The notes under the pieces are model-generated. The model ran no database searches. It saw nothing but the letters and a program-made list of their open reading frames with translations, and was not told where the DNA came from. The translations under genes were made by a program, and so were the position numbers. A stretch of DNA of 64,000 nt, taken from assembly GCF_002288925.2 (NCBI RefSeq), contig NW_022098066.1, forward strand, positions 83,385,867 to 83,449,866, in the 5' to 3' direction. This document shows, in pieces, positions 60,393-64,000 of this stretch (its first letter is position 1; each line of letters opens with the position of its first letter). Source of the stretch: Delphinapterus leucas. Lineage: Eukaryota; Chordata; Mammalia; Artiodactyla; Monodontidae.

Positions 60393-60754
60393 TCTTTGGA
60401 GAACGTTGGCTGTTTATTCAGGTGTCACATTCAGGTAGAGATGGGCAACAAAGAATTGGATATGTGGGACTAGAGCTCAAGACAGGCCCAGGTTTGACAT
60501 CTGTCTTCCAGGAGATGAAAAGTCAGGAAACATATTACAGCTCCAGGGCCTTTTTGAGCAAAGGCATCACTTTGATGTTTCAGCCTCAATCACTGATCCT
60601 AAAGCTACAATCTCCGACTCAACCTACATTGTCCAAGTGAGTGTATTCTGTCCTCCAGAGATTGTCTACTTGGTAGACTTTAGCAAAAATGCACCTTTGT
60701 CTGAAATAGTTTTGGAATACCTTTTTAGAGTTGACCACAGAGTCTGTAGCACCT

Positions 60755-61012
60755 TAATAATAATGCAAAATATTAATAACTTCCATTCACTAAGCACTTG
60801 TACCAGGTACTGTACTAAGTATTTTCACATATTATCTCATTTAATCCACCTTAAAACCTTGTAAAGTAGGTTAAAAGGTTCCCCAATTTTGCAATTGAGG
60901 AAACCAAGACTCGGAAGCATTAAAATCCTTGAGAAATGTCAAAATTAAAGTTCAAATTTAGTTTCAGTGACTCCAAAGCCTGCATGCTTAACCGCTTTGC
61001 AGCATGCTCTGT
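60755..61012 (-). repeat. MIR SINE fossil, near full length
   Basis: Reverse MIR: actaagcacttgtaccaggt, atattatctcatttaatcca, gaggaaaccaagactcggaa, and an end at atgcttaaccgctttgcagc. Confidence 0.85.
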
Positions 61013-61099
61013 GGTGAGGTGTGTGTATGGGGAGAGTTTGTGGGAGGGTGGGAAGGGGGTGGGAATCTTTCTTTTCCTTTGAATGTGAATGTGACTTCT

Positions 61100-61270
61100 G
61101 AAAACAGCCAGGAGCTGTAGAACAGAATCCCGGCTGTACCACTCAATAGGCGTGTGATCTCAGACTAATAACTTTATCAATGATAAAACGCTGAGAATGC
61201 TGTCTCATAGAACTTGTTCTGTCACGTACAATCTGCAAAACACTTGGCACACAGTGGGACTTAATTTTTC
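61100..61270 (+). repeat. MIR SINE fossil
   Basis: The ggctgtaccactcaataggc segment, gtgtgatctcagactaataa, and aaacacttggcacacagtgg give forward MIR order, with a deletion of the core. Confidence 0.7.
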
Positions 61271-61509
61271 ACTCCTTTCTTTTTCTCACAAGAGACACAA
61301 CTAACTTTTGATTCTTTTAGGGTTTGATGCTCTAGTTGGTAGATTATTGAGTCCCTTGCTTTTCCTCATCTTTCCTATTATCATATTTAAGAGTATTGTA
61401 TAATTTGTTACCACTTCCACAATGAAGTTAGGCAAGAGGTAGGATTGGAGGTTGTACTGTCTGTGAAAGGAACCAGAGAAATGAAGTCTGTATTGATTGA
61501 TTTAAAGTA

Positions 61510-61700
61510 TTGCTTCATTACTGTTTGAAATCTGTGACCTTAGGCAAGCATCCGGGTCTCAATTTGCTCCTCTGTAAAATGAGATCATATTATTTGTCTT
61601 CTACATCACAGGGTTGTTGTGAGGACCAAATTATTGTCACAAAAGAACTTTGGAGAGCATAAAATCATATATAATTGTAAGATACTATTATTGCCTTCAT
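61510..61700 (+). repeat. MIR SINE fossil
   Basis: Contains ctgtgaccttaggcaagcat, ctcctctgtaaaatgagatc and cacagggttgttgtgaggac in forward MIR order. Confidence 0.82.
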
Positions 61701-61874
61701 TACAAAAAATCCTTCTTTTTAGAAGGTCTGAAACAATAATAGTGCTCTGATTGTAAACTGCCTGAATTAAACTCATGCCTTCTTTTATTCTTCCGTTGTA
61801 ATAATTCTCAAACCACTCTCTTATTCTTTTGTCTTTATAAAGTTCTGGCTTAAATGAAGTTTACATCTGCCCCA

Positions 61875-62070
61875 TCCAGTATGGTAGCCAATATTCACCT
61901 GTGGCCATCTACATTTAATTTAATTTAATAAAATTAAATTCAGTTCTTCAGTCACACTAGCCTCATTTCAAGCACTCAATAGCCACGTGTAGCTAACGGC
62001 TACCAAATTTGACAGTGCAGATGGAGAACATTTCCATCTTTGCAAGAAGTTCCATCGGGTAGCACTGTTG
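61875..62070. mobile_element. Palindromic hAT-type MITE
   Basis: The two halves are imperfect inverted copies around an AT-rich centre (atttaatttaatttaataaa). A tatggtagccaatattcacc segment at left faces gccacgtgtagctaacggct at right. Matches a common mammalian non-autonomous DNA transposon whose exact name I cannot give. Confidence 0.72.
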
Positions 62071-62189
62071 TTGATTTTCTTGAGTTCCATTTTCCATTCT
62101 TTCTCATAGCCCTATAGCCATGATGAAACCAAGATAGATGTTCTTCAGATGAGGAAATTGAGACCCAATGTACTTGCATACAACTATAT

Positions 62190-62330
62190 GATAGAATATC
62201 AAGGATCAAAAGAATGTTGGCCATCATCTATTCCAACTTCCTAATTTTATACAATAGAAAATTTAAGCCCAAGGAAGTGAGATCACTTGCTTGAGCTCAT
62301 ACAACTCTTCAGTGCATTTCCACTGTTCTT
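62190..62330 (-). repeat. MIR3-like ancient SINE fossil
   Basis: The ggccatcatctattccaact segment and aaatttaagcccaaggaagt, then cttgcttgagctcatacaac, match the reverse MIR3-type repeat. Confidence 0.62.
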
Positions 62331-62949
62331 TTCACAGTTTAACTGTGGACACATAAGTAATACAGTAGGCTTCTTTTCCTCTTGCAAGGCTGCTAATACC
62401 ATCCATCTCAGAAGAAAATATGCCTGAGACAGAATTTACAAGTTGCTTGCTATTGTCATTCAGCATCCTTCTCCTGCCTGGCCAAATGCTGCTGGTGAGC
62501 CCTTCCTATGTCACAGTGAAGATATCCTGAAAGCTGGGGAGCACACCCTTCCAAGACTGCCTCTGTTAAGTTACAAGGGCCCTAGAAAGCTGGCTGCCTT
62601 GAGAACCAGAGTATTCTGTGATTGAGAATTTGAATAAATTCCCCAGATCAACTCAAATTCCATGAGATTGGCCTCACTTCCTCTACAATCATTTAAATCA
62701 TGAAAATATTGGACCTTTAAGCAAAGTGCTAGGGAATTTAAAATGGGGATTGTTGTTCCCAGGGTTATATGCAATATGGTTGTAAAATGGTAAACAGCTC
62801 TTGGTATATGGTAGGTGTCCAGTAGACGTTTAATTCCCTTCCCTCCAGCTCCACCCAGCTGCTGGCCCTTTCCTAGATAACCAACATAACACTTGCAATT
62901 TCCAAGCTGCTAGAACCCCAAACTCCTGTTTGTTTGTTTGTTTTAATTC
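62331..62949. other. Non-coding sequence; possible MIR tail
   Basis: A weak forward MIR end may be present at 62770-62835 (ggtatatggtaggtgtccag). The rest is unique-looking. Confidence 0.4.
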
Positions 62950-63002
62950 TTTTTTTTTTTTTTTTTTTTTTTGCGGTATGCGGGCCTCTCACTGTTGTGG
63001 CC

Positions 63003-63102
63003 NNNNNNNNNNNNNNNNNNNNNNNNNNNNNNNNNNNNNNNNNNNNNNNNNNNNNNNNNNNNNNNNNNNNNNNNNNNNNNNNNNNNNNNNNNNNNNNNNN
63101 NN
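63003..63102. other. Assembly gap of exactly 100 N
   Basis: Exactly 100 unspecified bases. This round length is conventional for a gap of unknown size, so distances across it are not reliable. Confidence 0.99.
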
Positions 63103-63132
63103 CGGGAGAGGCCACAACAGTGGCCTCTCCCG
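63103..63132. repeat. 12-bp perfect inverted repeat at the gap edge
   Basis: Arms cgggagaggcca (63103-63114) and tggcctctcccg (63121-63132) flank a six-base loop. The left arm plus loop is the reverse complement of SINE sequence expected to the left, so it is a fold-back or a second inverted SINE. Confidence 0.93.
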
Positions 63133-63287
63133 TTGTGGAGCACAGGCTCCGGATGCGCAGGCTCAGCGGCCATGGCTCATGCGCCCAGCCGCTCCGCAGC
63201 ATGTAGGATCCTTCCAGACCAGGGCACGAACCCGTGTCCCCTGCATCGGCAGGCAGACTCTCAACCACTGCGCCATCAGGGAAGCCC

Positions 63288-64000
63288 TGTTTTTAAAATT
63301 CTTATCCCTTTGATCAACCTTCTTTGAGAGCCTACAATCAAGGGCCCTGTATATGAACAGTTCTAAAGGTATGGGGGGGGAGATATTTTAAGAATTTATC
63401 AAGACAAAGGATGTGGTTGGTATGAAAGCATTTCTAGAGACAAGAGGGTACATTTGAAATAGGAAGCATACCAGAAAAATCTGCGCTGTGTGGTTGCCCT
63501 GCCCCTTCATACATCTGTGTGGATTAAACAACTGTGGGTTCCATTCTTCAGGTGAAACGGCCATTGGGGCCTTATTGGGAAAGGGGTTAGCTGGGTACTT
63601 GAGAACCAAATATATGTATAGGCAGAGATGGGTCCAGGTTTGGGGGAACCTGAAATTTATTCAATTTGGGGGACCCTCCTGAAGAAAAGAATATTCAAAA
63701 TTAATTAGGCGCAGGACCCTGGAGGGGAGCTGTGAAAGTGAGGCTAAAGCTTCATTGTCTTTTGTCTTTTGTTTATAGGTTTAAGACCTAGCTATGAGGG
63801 TTTCTTTATGTTTATGATATCCCATGGGGGAGAGGGAGGCGTAGTGGGGATGCTGGGAGAAAGCTAATCAGAGAAGGATTCTGGATATGGGAGGTTATTG
63901 CATCAGGCGTCTTTTATTAACTAATCTTGTATGGAAGCTAGAAAAAAAGGCTGAATTGGACCCTGTGGGAAATAGAGTATGGGTGGTTAGGAAGCTGAAG
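63288..64000. other. Non-coding sequence, nothing recognised
   Basis: Unique-looking DNA with a G run at about 63373-63381. No exon or repeat family identified. Confidence 0.4.

Larger units (their letters stand above)
62950..63287 (-). mobile_element. Short CHR-type SINE interrupted by an assembly gap
   Basis: T run 62950-62972 is the A-tail and the head ends at gaagccc, 63287. The SINE body is broken by 100 N. Flanking tgttttaattctt and tgtttttaaaattctt suggest a degraded target duplication. The first bases right of the gap are inverted relative to the SINE. Confidence 0.88.

Noticed and set aside
63740..63790. Splice-acceptor-like pyrimidine tract ending in tatag
   Set aside because: Isolated acceptor-like motifs are frequent by chance, and no open frame or donor of matching position follows before the window ends.
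1..64000. Bacterial operons, CRISPR arrays, phage or plasmid features
   Set aside because: Repeat content is plainly mammalian. No array of equal repeats and spacers and no tightly packed coding frames exist.
1..64000. Endogenous retrovirus or LTR element
   Set aside because: No pair of long terminal repeats, primer-binding site or polyprotein-like frame was seen. Only a vague ancient-repeat resemblance near 18575-18650 remained unassigned.

Overview
The window is nuclear DNA from a mammal, most likely a cetacean and probably a toothed whale. The main evidence is a set of tRNA-derived SINEs of the CHR type (Cetacea, Hippopotamidae, Ruminantia) in two forms: short copies of about 210-220 bp and long copies of about 350 bp. 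Several are bounded by perfect or near-perfect target-site duplications. 3' ends of a cetartiodactyl-type L1 are also present, on a background of mammal-wide MIR, L2, hAT and Tigger fossils. Species assignment is inference from repeat content.

I see no convincing protein-coding exon. Open reading frames are all under 200 codons and fall in SINEs, L2 fossils or low-complexity tracts. The window therefore looks intergenic or deeply intronic. The one stretch resembling a transcription start region is about 39.4-40.7 kb. It combines raised GC and CpG content, GA/TG/poly-G tracts and a strong splice-donor match at 39960 on the plus strand. I cannot name a gene for it.

Layout: 0-7 kb is mostly unique sequence with scattered MIRs and a small CpG cluster near 5.4 kb. 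A long L2 fossil split by a MIR lies at 7.5-8.8 kb. Mostly unique sequence follows to 14.5 kb, then a Tigger-like element nested in a hAT-like element (14.6-15.1 kb). A second L2 at 17.1-18.6 kb is split by a MIR and a CHR SINE, and a third on the minus strand (24.8-26.0 kb) is split by a MIR. A layered insertion site lies at 27.9-28.6 kb. The 30-38 kb part is rich in MIR, hAT and L1 fossils. The GC-rich start-site candidate is at 39.4-40.7 kb. AT-rich unique DNA follows to 48 kb, then a repeat-dense half (48-63.3 kb). That half holds two long CHR SINEs, one flanked by unusually long direct repeats, an inverted pair of L2 fossils, and a 100-N assembly gap inside a CHR SINE with a fold-back at its edge.

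The sequence reads as layered transposon history, not as a working gene system: L2, MIR and hAT form the oldest layer, L1 and long CHR copies an intermediate one, and short CHR copies the youngest. Family names come from remembered consensus patterns without a database search, so edges of old repeats are approximate to tens of bases.
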